Shown one piece after another: positions 1-5,636 of a DNA stretch of 7,321 nucleotides (the first letter of the stretch is position 1; each line of letters begins with the position of its first letter). Both the position numbers and the translations under genes were made by a program. This stretch comes from an uncultured Lachnospiraceae bacterium (lineage in GTDB: Bacteria; Bacillota; Clostridia; Lachnospirales; Lachnospiraceae), in contig CAJUCG010000178.1 of assembly GCA_910585065.1 (NCBI GenBank), positions 1 through 7,321 on the forward strand. The letters are read 5' to 3'. The notes under the pieces were generated by a model that saw only the letters and a program-made list of their open reading frames with translations, had not been told where the DNA came from and did not search any database.

Positions 1-1517
1 TCGTCAGTCACATAGTAGATAATCTCTTTTTTCGGCTCTTTCTCTGAAGTATCATCCTTGTCGTCTTTTTTATCCTTTGCTTCCTCTTCATTTTTCACCT
101 CTTCCGTATCTTTCTGCGCGGTTTCGGTATCCGCTGCGTCGGAAGCCTCCGCACTCTCCTTCTTCGCCGCCAGATATTCCTCCACCGTGATATATTTCTT
201 ATCCAGATTCTTGTAGATAATATAATCCTTCATCTTGTCACGGAATTTCTCATCTTTCAAGCAGCCAAATTTAATAAATGGACTGATATCATCCCAGTAC
301 TTTTCATAATTCTCGCGGTTCACCTTGTACATACCAGAAAGTTTGTCAGCAATTTTCTTTGTGATATAATCCGAAATCTTCTTGACAAAGCCATCATTTT
401 GCAGCGCGCTCCGGGATACATTTAACGGCAGATCCGGGCAGTCGATCACACCCTTTAGCAGCATCATAAATTCCGGGATCACTTCCTTGATATTGTCCGC
501 GATAAATACCTGATTATTGTAGAGTTTGATTGTCCCTTCAATGCTGTCGTACTCGGTATTGATCTTCGGGAAATAAAGGATACCCTTCAAATTAAACGGG
601 TAATCCATATTTAAATGAATCCAGAACAAAGGCTCTTTGTAGTCGTGGAAGACATTGCGGTAAAATTCCTTGTACTGCTCCTCGGTGCAGTCGTTTGGAT
701 GTTTTGTCCAGAGCGGGGCGGTATCGTTTAATGGCTTTGGTCCTTTCTTTTCCTTCTCAACTTCCTGTGCCTTGCCATCCTCGGAAACCTCCGCATCGAT
801 AATCTCCTCCTCACCCTCTGCGGACTCAGTATCCGTAGTCTCTACTTCCTCTTCTTCCTCGTCCTCCGGCTTTTCCTCTACAGTTTCATTGCGGAAATAG
901 ATCGGCACTGGCATAAACGAGCAGTATTTTTCAATTACTTCCTTCGCACGGTACTCATTTGAGAATTCATAACTATCCTCATTTAAATAAAGCGTAATCT
1001 GAGTTCCACGCTCCGCATAATCCCCCTCACCCATCACAAAGTCCACACCTTCCTCGGACTCCCAGTGTACTGGCTTCGCGCCTGTCTGCCAGGAGAGGGA
1101 ATCGATCGTGACTTTGTGCGCCACCATAAAGGCGGAATAAAATCCAAGTCCGAAATGCCCAATAATCTGATCTTCATTAGTCTTATCCTTGTATTTTTCA
1201 AGGAAAGCCGCCGCACCGGAAAATGCGATCTGGTTAATATACTCTTTCACCTCGTCCGCAGTCATTCCAATCCCGTTATCGATCACCTTGATCGTCTTCT
1301 CCTCCGGGTTGACTAAAATACGGATGCAAAGTTCTTCGCCTTCTGGAATACTGTACTCACTCATCAGCTCCAGCTTTTTTAATTTTGTCACTGCGTCGCA
1401 GCCATTAGAAATCAACTCGCGGTAAAAAATATCATGGTCGGAATACAGCCACTTTTTAATGATCGGGAAGATATTTTCTGAATTAATTGACAAACTGCCA
1501 TGCTCTGTGCTGCTCAT
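1..1517 (-). CDS. htpG: Molecular chaperone HtpG (bacterial Hsp90), N-terminal 505 codons, truncated by the window edge
   Basis: This is an ATP-dependent cytosolic Hsp90-family chaperone. The 505 visible codons cover the N-terminal ATPase domain and most of the middle domain; the C-terminal dimerisation domain lies outside the window. Seen in the translation: the GHL-type N-box ELISNGCDAVTKL (residues 34-46, with E34, N38 and D41), the nucleotide-binding DNGIGMT (80-86), IGHFGLGFYSAF (119-130), and the middle-domain DLPLNVSRSAL with the ATP-contacting arginine at R369. Start: the ATG at 1517 follows a good AAGGAGTG site (1526-1533), and the N-terminus MSSTEHGSLSINSENI fits the family. Two acidic low-complexity stretches interrupt it. 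One lies at the N/M linker (residues about 209-265). The other is in the middle domain (about 450-498), just before the IIYYVTD motif, which matches the KIYYITAD segment of E. coli HtpG. Most bacterial HtpG proteins have only a short linker. The gene has its own promoter and a CIRCE operator. Identity is secure. Confidence 0.96.
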   Translation of the reverse strand, partial: MSSTEHGSLSINSENIFPIIKKWLYSDHDIFYRELISNGCDAVTKLKKLELMSEYSIPEGEELCIRILVNPEEKTIKVIDNGIGMTADEVKEYINQIAFSGAAAFLEKYKDKTNEDQIIGHFGLGFYSAFMVAHKVTIDSLSWQTGAKPVHWESEEGVDFVMGEGDYAERGTQITLYLNEDSYEFSNEYRAKEVIEKYCSFMPVPIYFRNETVEEKPEDEEEEEVETTDTESAEGEEEIIDAEVSEDGKAQEVEKEKKGPKPLNDTAPLWTKHPNDCTEEQYKEFYRNVFHDYKEPLFWIHLNMDYPFNLKGILYFPKINTEYDSIEGTIKLYNNQVFIADNIKEVIPEFMMLLKGVIDCPDLPLNVSRSALQNDGFVKKISDYITKKIADKLSGMYKVNRENYEKYWDDISPFIKFGCLKDEKFRDKMKDYIIYKNLDKKYITVEEYLAAKKESAEASDAADTETAQKDTEEVKNEEEAKDKKDDKDDTSEKEPKKEIIYYVTD

Positions 1518-1525
1518 AAAAAAAT

Positions 1526-1533
1526 CACTCCTT
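1526..1533 (-). promoter_or_regulatory. Ribosome binding site of htpG
   Basis: On the minus strand this reads AAGGAGTG and ends 8 nt before the htpG ATG at 1517. It is a near-consensus Shine-Dalgarno sequence and fixes the start codon. Confidence 0.85.
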
Positions 1534-1591
1534 TTTTTATAATTTCAGGCATCACGCCCATTTTGATAAAAGCATTTTCTGCGATAGGAAT

Positions 1592-1620
1592 ACTATACTA
1601 CGATAAAATTCAAATGTCAA
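1592..1620 (-). promoter_or_regulatory. Sigma-A promoter of htpG
   Basis: The minus strand has a perfect -35 TTGACA (1615-1620), a 17-bp spacer, and the -10 TATAGT (1592-1597, five of six consensus bases). Transcription would start near 1585 and give a leader of about 68 nt. The CIRCE element lies 7 bp upstream of the -35 box. Seen: the hexamers and spacing. Inferred: the transcription start. Confidence 0.85.
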
Positions 1621-1627
1621 CAAAAAA

Positions 1628-1654
1628 TTAGCACTCAACATAGTCGAGTGCTAA
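1628..1654. promoter_or_regulatory. CIRCE operator (HrcA repressor binding site)
   Basis: Two perfect 9-bp arms, TTAGCACTC (1628-1636) and GAGTGCTAA (1646-1654), flank a 9-bp spacer. This is the exact CIRCE consensus with its usual spacing. In Firmicutes HrcA binds CIRCE to repress class I heat-shock operons such as groESL and hrcA-grpE-dnaK, and GroEL feeds back on HrcA activity. Here the site precedes htpG, suggesting that htpG is in the HrcA regulon. In B. subtilis htpG is not CIRCE-controlled. The element is upstream of the -35 box, whereas CIRCE sites usually overlap or follow the promoter. Confidence 0.95.
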
Positions 1655-1700
1655 TAATTTAGATTTTTTTTATAATTTAAACCTTTATCCCGTTTCGTTT

Positions 1701-2198
1701 TCACACCTCGTCAAATACAATCCCCTGTTCCTGTAAAAATTTCCTCACCCACAAGTCAAATTCCCGCTCAAACATCTTGTCCATCACAAAGCTGCAAAAT
1801 CCCACGCCGGTGACAAGCATAAGTTCTCCCGCCTGAAATTTAAGATTTAAATAGGCTCCCGCAATTTCTTTTCTTTCAAGCTTTGCCCCCGACGCTGTGA
1901 GTACTTCCTCCAGCTTTTTTCCTGGAAGCTGAAGTACCAAGGTAAAAAGCAGCGGGGTCTTCGCCCCCCGAATCATTGCAAAAACAAGGGATTTTAATTC
2001 CCCCCAAAGCAGAAAATCCGGCTCTGAAAGCGCGCCCAATTCCTCCTCCGTATAAAAATCATGGCTGCGATGCCCGTTGAACTGAAAGCCCGCTGCCATC
2101 TGCACCTGCCCCTCCCGCACAGCAAAATGATCAAACTCCTCCTTCTGGAACAGCCTTGCCATAAAATTTTTCACTTCTTTGATTTGAAATGCTACCAT
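1701..2198 (-). CDS. Uncharacterised protein resembling the DUF5721 family
   Basis: A complete 165-residue protein with no signal peptide and no membrane segment, so probably cytosolic. The N-terminus MVAFQIKEVKNFMARL and the segments GHRSHDFYTEEE (residues about 43-54) and MIRGAKTPLLFTLVLQL (about 74-90) resemble what I remember of DUF5721, a family of unknown function from Lachnospiraceae and relatives; this was not searched. The composition suggests a compact alpha/beta fold. I see no catalytic motif and assign no function. The ATG at 2198 is preceded by GGAGGAG (2201-2207), only a few bases away, so spacing is short, but the N-terminus fits. The gene is divergent from the cysteine-rich gene at 2401. 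It lies upstream of htpG on the same strand with about 180 nt between them and no clear intrinsic terminator. Readthrough into htpG is possible, although htpG has its own promoter. Confidence 0.8.
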   Translation of the reverse strand: MVAFQIKEVKNFMARLFQKEEFDHFAVREGQVQMAAGFQFNGHRSHDFYTEEELGALSEPDFLLWGELKSLVFAMIRGAKTPLLFTLVLQLPGKKLEEVLTASGAKLERKEIAGAYLNLKFQAGELMLVTGVGFCSFVMDKMFEREFDLWVRKFLQEQGIVFDEV

Positions 2199-2321
2199 AT
2201 CTCCTCCGATTTTACATATTTTTACAATTTCTTCCTATCCAATTTCCCATTCTTGTAAATATTTCCGCCCGACTACAAAATGAATAATCCCCGAAAAAAG
2301 CGCAATAATAATTCTCACAAT

Positions 2322-2339
2322 GAAATCCGGCCGGATTTC
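2322..2339. promoter_or_regulatory. Perfect 18-bp palindrome, candidate operator
   Basis: The sequence GAAATCCGGCCGGATTTC equals its own reverse complement, with 9-bp arms and no spacer. It ends 7 bp before the -10-like TATAAA (2347-2352) of the plus-strand gene, so it covers the position where the -35 box should be. That placement would suit a dimeric repressor, or an activator replacing a poor -35. Its regulator is not identified. The perfect symmetry is seen; the operator role is inferred. Confidence 0.5.
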
Positions 2340-2346
2340 TTGTTCT

Positions 2347-2352
2347 TATAAA
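2347..2352 (+). promoter_or_regulatory. Possible -10 box for the cysteine-rich gene
   Basis: TATAAA lies 48 bp before the ATG at 2401, giving a predicted transcription start near 2359. No TTGACA-like -35 sits 16-18 bp upstream; the 18-bp palindrome occupies that position instead. This is weak evidence taken alone. Confidence 0.35.
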
Positions 2353-2400
2353 TGTAGGCGTTACCGCAAACATTATTTTTTTCCGAAAGGAGCGATTCCT

Positions 2401-2607
2401 ATGAGAGCAAGTGAGACGACGTATGAAAAGGTGGCAGAAAACTGCAGTGCTTACGAGCCAAAGAAAGATGTGGAGAGGACGACCAACAGCACTTGTGAGT
2501 CGTGCTGCTGCAATGTTTCTTGCACCACCTGCAAACATTTCGCCGAGGATGAACATTGTGTTCTTGACCTTTATGACCAGATAGTAAAAGATCATCATTT
2601 TGAGTAA
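2401..2607 (+). CDS. Small cysteine-rich protein, possibly metal-binding, function unknown
   Basis: A 68-residue soluble protein with seven cysteines. The core is C32-x2-C35-C36-C37-x3-C41-x2-C44, followed by KHFAEDEH and C53, and the acidic, histidine-containing tail ends LYDQIVKDHHFE. Paired CxxC units next to histidines suggest zinc or another metal, but no named family is recognised. An in-frame ATG at 2320 would give 95 residues. I chose 2401 because AAAGGAGCG (about 2386-2394) lies just before it, and because the upstream extension runs through the palindrome and the -10-like box. The product has no signal peptide or membrane segment. It is divergent from the DUF5721-like gene and followed by a hairpin at 2658-2685. 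It is the only plus-strand gene in the window. Regular codon structure and the good ribosome binding site support a real gene. Confidence 0.78.
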   Translation: MRASETTYEKVAENCSAYEPKKDVERTTNSTCESCCCNVSCTTCKHFAEDEHCVLDLYDQIVKDHHFE

Positions 2608-2629
2608 AAGGTAAAGGGCAAAAAGGAAG

Positions 2630-2703
2630 TCGATGGGGCTGCCGCACCAAGTTAAAGATATACAAAAAACTTGTATATATTTTTTGATGTGACAGCCCTA
2701 TCA
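2630..2703. repeat. Imperfect inverted repeat, REP- or MITE-like, between convergent genes
   Basis: The left arm GGGCTGCCGCACCAA (2636-2650) pairs with the right arm TTGATGTGACAGCCC (2684-2698). Read outside-in, both arms fit GGGCTGYCRCAYCAA, and the flanking GAT triplets also match. As minus-strand RNA the arms pair with one mismatch and two G-U wobbles; as plus-strand RNA there are two mismatches and one wobble. A second, AT-rich inverted repeat, ATATACAA / TTGTATAT, sits inside. Nested arms with matched substitutions suggest a dispersed palindromic element or a transcription-termination structure. Only one copy is in this window, so repetition is inferred. Confidence 0.5.
2658..2685 (+). 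terminator. Weak intrinsic terminator candidate for the cysteine-rich gene
   Basis: An 8-bp stem, ATATACAA (2658-2665) and TTGTATAT (2671-2678), with a 5-nt loop, is followed by TTTTTT (2680-2685), 50 nt past the stop codon. The stem is almost all A-T, so alone it would be weak; the larger enclosing hairpin could strengthen it. Confidence 0.4.
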
Positions 2704-2730
2704 AGGACTTTGCTCCCCTTATCAATCTCT

Positions 2731-3462
2731 TTACAGGTACTGCATTCCATACGCAATACCACCAAGGAGGAAAAGATGCACCGGATAGAAAGCATAAAAT
2801 GCATATCTTACCTTAGGACCTTGTTCCCCGTTGTATAAAAAGATCGGAAGGAAAGCGATCAGCCCGGCGAGTTCCAAAATATTGATAAAAAATACCAGCA
2901 CGATTGTTCCCCCGACGAAAATCCATAGCTTTCTGCCCCGGAACATATAGAACATCATAATTAGTAAAATTCCGCCCATCCCGTAGTCTGTCTTTAAAAG
3001 CTGCGCTGCAAACCCAATGCCCACAATCGCGATTACGCCGAGCGTATTAAAGATCAAAGGCTGCATCAGATATTTCATCTTAATCCATTCGTAAATATAC
3101 ATCAAAACTAACCCGAGCAAAAGGGTAATCATCACATTTTGATAAGAAAACAATTCTTCCATTTTTAATTGTTTTCCCTTTACCTGGAAGGCCAAATCAA
3201 AGGGAAATTCGGAGATCAGCGCGAATACTGCCATTCTCGCCATATATTTTCTTCGATCATGCGTGTGAAAAAAACCCTCCACCAACAAAAAACAATAGAT
3301 TGGAAAAGCAATTCGCCCGATCAGCCGACCGACGAGATAGACAGGTGAGATACCACTGTATCCATCCAGAGAAAGGTTTCCTATCTGCGGGATAAAAACC
3401 TCCGTAAAATGGTCAATAAACATCGTAATACAGGCGATAAGTTTCAAAACAAAGGTATTCAT
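2731..3462 (-). CDS. TraX-family integral membrane protein (predicted acyltransferase-like)
   Basis: A 243-residue, strongly hydrophobic protein with roughly seven or eight membrane segments. It carries the hallmarks of the TraX family: ITMFIDHF near the N-terminus (D17, H18), GRIAFPIYCFLLVEGF (49-64), SEFPFDLAF (84-92), QNVMITL (108-114), DYGMGGILL (159-167) and a C-terminal LYNGEQGPKVRYAFYAFYPVHL (209-230). F-plasmid TraX is needed for N-terminal acetylation of F-pilin. Chromosomal homologues are common in Firmicutes, and their substrates are mostly unknown. No conjugation gene is nearby, so a pilin substrate is not implied. Its ATG (3462-3460) overlaps the stop codon of the upstream GH13 gene by ATGA, with GGAG about 10 nt before the ATG, so the two are very likely translationally coupled. 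Length is normal for the family and the frame is intact. Confidence 0.9.
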   Translation of the reverse strand: MNTFVLKLIACITMFIDHFTEVFIPQIGNLSLDGYSGISPVYLVGRLIGRIAFPIYCFLLVEGFFHTHDRRKYMARMAVFALISEFPFDLAFQVKGKQLKMEELFSYQNVMITLLLGLVLMYIYEWIKMKYLMQPLIFNTLGVIAIVGIGFAAQLLKTDYGMGGILLIMMFYMFRGRKLWIFVGGTIVLVFFINILELAGLIAFLPIFLYNGEQGPKVRYAFYAFYPVHLFLLGGIAYGMQYL

Positions 3463-5531
3463 TTACTTATTTCTCCAATTTTACCCAACTTTTTACTCTT
3501 CGTTTTTTGCCCGATAAAAAGCGCGATCGCGCGCGGTGGAACTTCAAATCTGCGTGGTCTCCCTTCGTTAGCAAGTTCTCCCTGCCCCACATTTGTCTTT
3601 TGCACACAATCTACATCGGAACAAAGCAAAAATCTAAGTTCTTCCCCATCACTGACATCCGGCAAATCAAAGGTATGTGGTTCCCAATGCATATTTGCCG
3701 CAATATAAATACTTTGATCCGGTGTCTTTTTATCAATCAATGCATATCTGCCGCAAAAAAGCATGGCAAGTGTGCGGCTGTAATTGGAATAATCCGGATA
3801 CCATGCCCTCGTCCCATGGCGGGAAACATCCGGACAGCCGCAGGAGATATAGTCCATCCCGCGCAGCAAAAGCTTATTGTGCAGTACTGGATGTGCCTTG
3901 CGCAGCGCGATCAACTGCTTGACAAACTCAAATTGATCTCTGTTCGCGCGAAGCTCTTTCCACGAAATCCAGCCGATCTCATTGTCCTGACAATATGCGT
4001 TGTTATTTCCCTCCTGCGTGTTGGCAAATTCGTCCCCCGCTAAAAGCATCGGTGTTCCCATAGCAACAAAAAGTAAAATCAAGGCATTGCGGCGCATCTG
4101 ACTGCGCAGCTTTAAAATCTTTTTCTTTTTTGTCGCTCCCTCCACACCACAGTTCCAACTAAAATTGTAATCTGTGCCATCCCGATTCTCCTCGCCGTTT
4201 AGCTCATTGTGTTTGATATCGTAGGCATAGACATCCGCCAGGGTAAAGCCGTTATGATCGGCAAGATAATTGATCACGCCGACACTCCCCGTCTGCCGCT
4301 CAATCCGCGCCGCCACGGCTCCCACCATCTCCTCATCCCCCTTGACAAAGCGGCGGATCTCACGCAAAAATCCCTCGTTGTACTCCGCTAGTACCGGTTT
4401 GTATTCCGGACTGGCAAATAGGGAACGTGCATTTTGATTCCAGACCGGAGCAGGATACGAAATTTCCCCCCGGACACAGGAAGCACCAAAACCGTTTACG
4501 CGCTGTATCTCGTCAATATCTCCAACACTTGTGGACAATAATTTTATTCCAGCTAATTCCGGACAAAGTGCCGCCATCGCTGCCGGAAAAAGAGTAGTAT
4601 TATAGCGGAACCCGTCAATATGGTATTCCTGCACCCACCAAATCAGGCAGTCACGGATTAAATTCGGGTTGTCCGTGCGCTTAAAATCCATTTCAAGCAG
4701 CACTTCAATCCCGCTCTCATGCATTCCGGCCACCATCTGTTTAAATTCCGATGCGGCTTGATGCGGTTTTGCGGCATAGGAAGCCTTTGGCGCGAAATAG
4801 CTGCTCTCCTTTGCAAATCCCCAGTAATTGACGCGGTATTTTTGCGGCTCTGCCGTCTTTTCTTTCTGTGCCGCATAAATACCGCCGGGAAGTTTCTCAT
4901 AAATTTCCTCACTGCTTAAGATCTCGTCGAATTCTACACATGGCAAGAGCAGCAGCGCGTTTACACCAAGCTCCAACAAATAGGATTTTTTCTCCAATAG
5001 TCCGCGATATGTCCCCTTGTGCCGCACTCCCGGTGCTGTCATTGAAAACCCACGCACATGAAGTTTATACAAAATCATATCCTGGTAGGTCAAGCGCGGT
5101 CGTACATCCCCCCGAAAGAAAAACGACCGATAAGATTCTGTCTTTTTGTTTTTTCTTGCATAATATTTATGCGACATTTCCTCGTCCGGCACACCAAAGC
5201 ATTCACCTGGCACTCCAAACCTTTCTCTGCCCACCGTATATTTTACATATGGGTCTAAAAATTCTTTTTCTTCCGCTGCATAGCGATATCCAAAACATTC
5301 CGGCAGCTCCCGCTTCGCCAGATGCGCCGTAAACATTCCTGGCATTTCTTCCAGTGCGAAAAGCGACAGCTTCTCTGCCGCCCCGCCTTTCTCCAGATCA
5401 TAAATACGCAGCTCGCATACTTTCATCCCCGGCAGGAAAATCGCAAAATCGTAATATCCTTTATTTTCCCTTACTCCGAGTGATACCTGATGGTTGTTTG
5501 ACGCTGTTTGTGTTTGTGCCTCTGTTTTCAT
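3459..5531 (-). CDS. GlgX/isoamylase-like GH13 protein lacking the catalytic residues (probable pseudoenzyme)
   Basis: This is related to glycogen debranching enzymes (GlgX, GH13). Residues are numbered from the upstream ATG at 5588; subtract 19 for the start chosen here. An N-terminal CBM48-like segment spans about 35-120, then a partial TIM barrel and a C-terminal beta domain. The conserved blocks SWNCGVEG (477-484), GTPMLLAGDEFANTQEGNNN (511-530) and ALRKAHPVL (561-569) secure the family. The active site is lost. The nucleophile motif GFRFD reads GFRYN (N330), the acid motif LIAEAWD reads LLSTSVG (T353), and region IV HDGFTL reads HNGFTL (N446). Region I DVVYNHT reads EMDFKRT, and the loop that follows it in active enzymes is absent. 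A debranching activity should not be assumed. The start at 5531 is chosen because GGGGAGGA (5536-5543) precedes it, while the ATG at 5588 lacks a ribosome binding site. The 3' end overlaps the TraX-family gene by ATGA. Confidence 0.9.
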   Translation of the reverse strand: MKTEAQTQTASNNHQVSLGVRENKGYYDFAIFLPGMKVCELRIYDLEKGGAAEKLSLFALEEMPGMFTAHLAKRELPECFGYRYAAEEKEFLDPYVKYTVGRERFGVPGECFGVPDEEMSHKYYARKNKKTESYRSFFFRGDVRPRLTYQDMILYKLHVRGFSMTAPGVRHKGTYRGLLEKKSYLLELGVNALLLLPCVEFDEILSSEEIYEKLPGGIYAAQKEKTAEPQKYRVNYWGFAKESSYFAPKASYAAKPHQAASEFKQMVAGMHESGIEVLLEMDFKRTDNPNLIRDCLIWWVQEYHIDGFRYNTTLFPAAMAALCPELAGIKLLSTSVGDIDEIQRVNGFGASCVRGEISYPAPVWNQNARSLFASPEYKPVLAEYNEGFLREIRRFVKGDEEMVGAVAARIERQTGSVGVINYLADHNGFTLADVYAYDIKHNELNGEENRDGTDYNFSWNCGVEGATKKKKILKLRSQMRRNALILLFVAMGTPMLLAGDEFANTQEGNNNAYCQDNEIGWISWKELRANRDQFEFVKQLIALRKAHPVLHNKLLLRGMDYISCGCPDVSRHGTRAWYPDYSNYSRTLAMLFCGRYALIDKKTPDQSIYIAANMHWEPHTFDLPDVSDGEELRFLLCSDVDCVQKTNVGQGELANEGRPRRFEVPPRAIALFIGQKTKSKKLGKIGEISK

Positions 5532-5535
5532 TCTG

Positions 5536-5543
5536 TCCTCCCC
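5536..5543 (-). promoter_or_regulatory. Ribosome binding site deciding the start of the GH13-like gene
   Basis: On the minus strand GGGGAGGA is followed 5 nt after its GGAGG core by the ATG at 5531. The frame is open to an earlier ATG at 5588, whose upstream bases (AAAGTTTTATACGATA) hold no Shine-Dalgarno sequence, so the inner start is preferred. Confidence 0.75.
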
Positions 5544-5636
5544 GTGTCTGTCGCTTGCCATTACTGAAAACGGATCAAAGTCTATCATTATCGTATAAAA
5601 CTTTATTTATTTGGCATTCCAAAGGCATTTGATTTT

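Larger units (their letters stand above)
2199..2400. other. Divergent intergenic region between the DUF5721-like and cysteine-rich genes
   Basis: About 200 bp separates two divergent starts. It holds the ribosome binding site of each gene (2201-2207 minus; about 2386-2392 plus), a perfect 18-bp palindrome (2322-2339), and a plausible plus-strand -10 TATAAA (2347-2352). A weaker inverted pair, TTTACAA (2221-2227) and TTGTAAA (2253-2259), may be chance. I find no convincing promoter pair for the minus-strand gene. Confidence 0.6.

Noticed and set aside
670..900. Plus-strand open frame rich in Ser/Phe opposite htpG
   Set aside because: It is the antisense image of the Glu/Asp-rich HtpG linker (GAA/GAG codons read as TTC/CTC), has no ribosome binding site, and HtpG on the other strand is certain.
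1655..1700. AT-rich stretch after the DUF5721-like stop codon as an intrinsic terminator
   Set aside because: Only weak A-T pairing and no G-C-containing stem. The CIRCE arms nearby are explained as an operator, although they can also form a hairpin in RNA.
2320..2400. N-terminal extension of the cysteine-rich protein from an ATG at 2320
   Set aside because: No ribosome binding site precedes 2320. The extension overlaps the 18-bp palindrome and the -10-like box, while 2401 has a strong AAAGGAG site.
2212..2725. Two minus-strand open frames overlapping the cysteine-rich gene
   Set aside because: They lie opposite a better-supported gene, run through the intergenic palindrome or the hairpin, have no good ribosome binding site and resemble no family.
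3507..4043. 178-residue plus-strand open frame inside the GH13-like gene
   Set aside because: It is antisense to conserved GH13 blocks, has no recognisable domain and no convincing ribosome binding site; a shadow frame.
5607..5622. TTTGGCATTCCAAA inverted repeat between the ABC-F and GH13-like genes as a terminator
   Set aside because: Only a 5-bp stem and no following T-run on the minus strand; too weak to call, so co-transcription of the two genes remains open.
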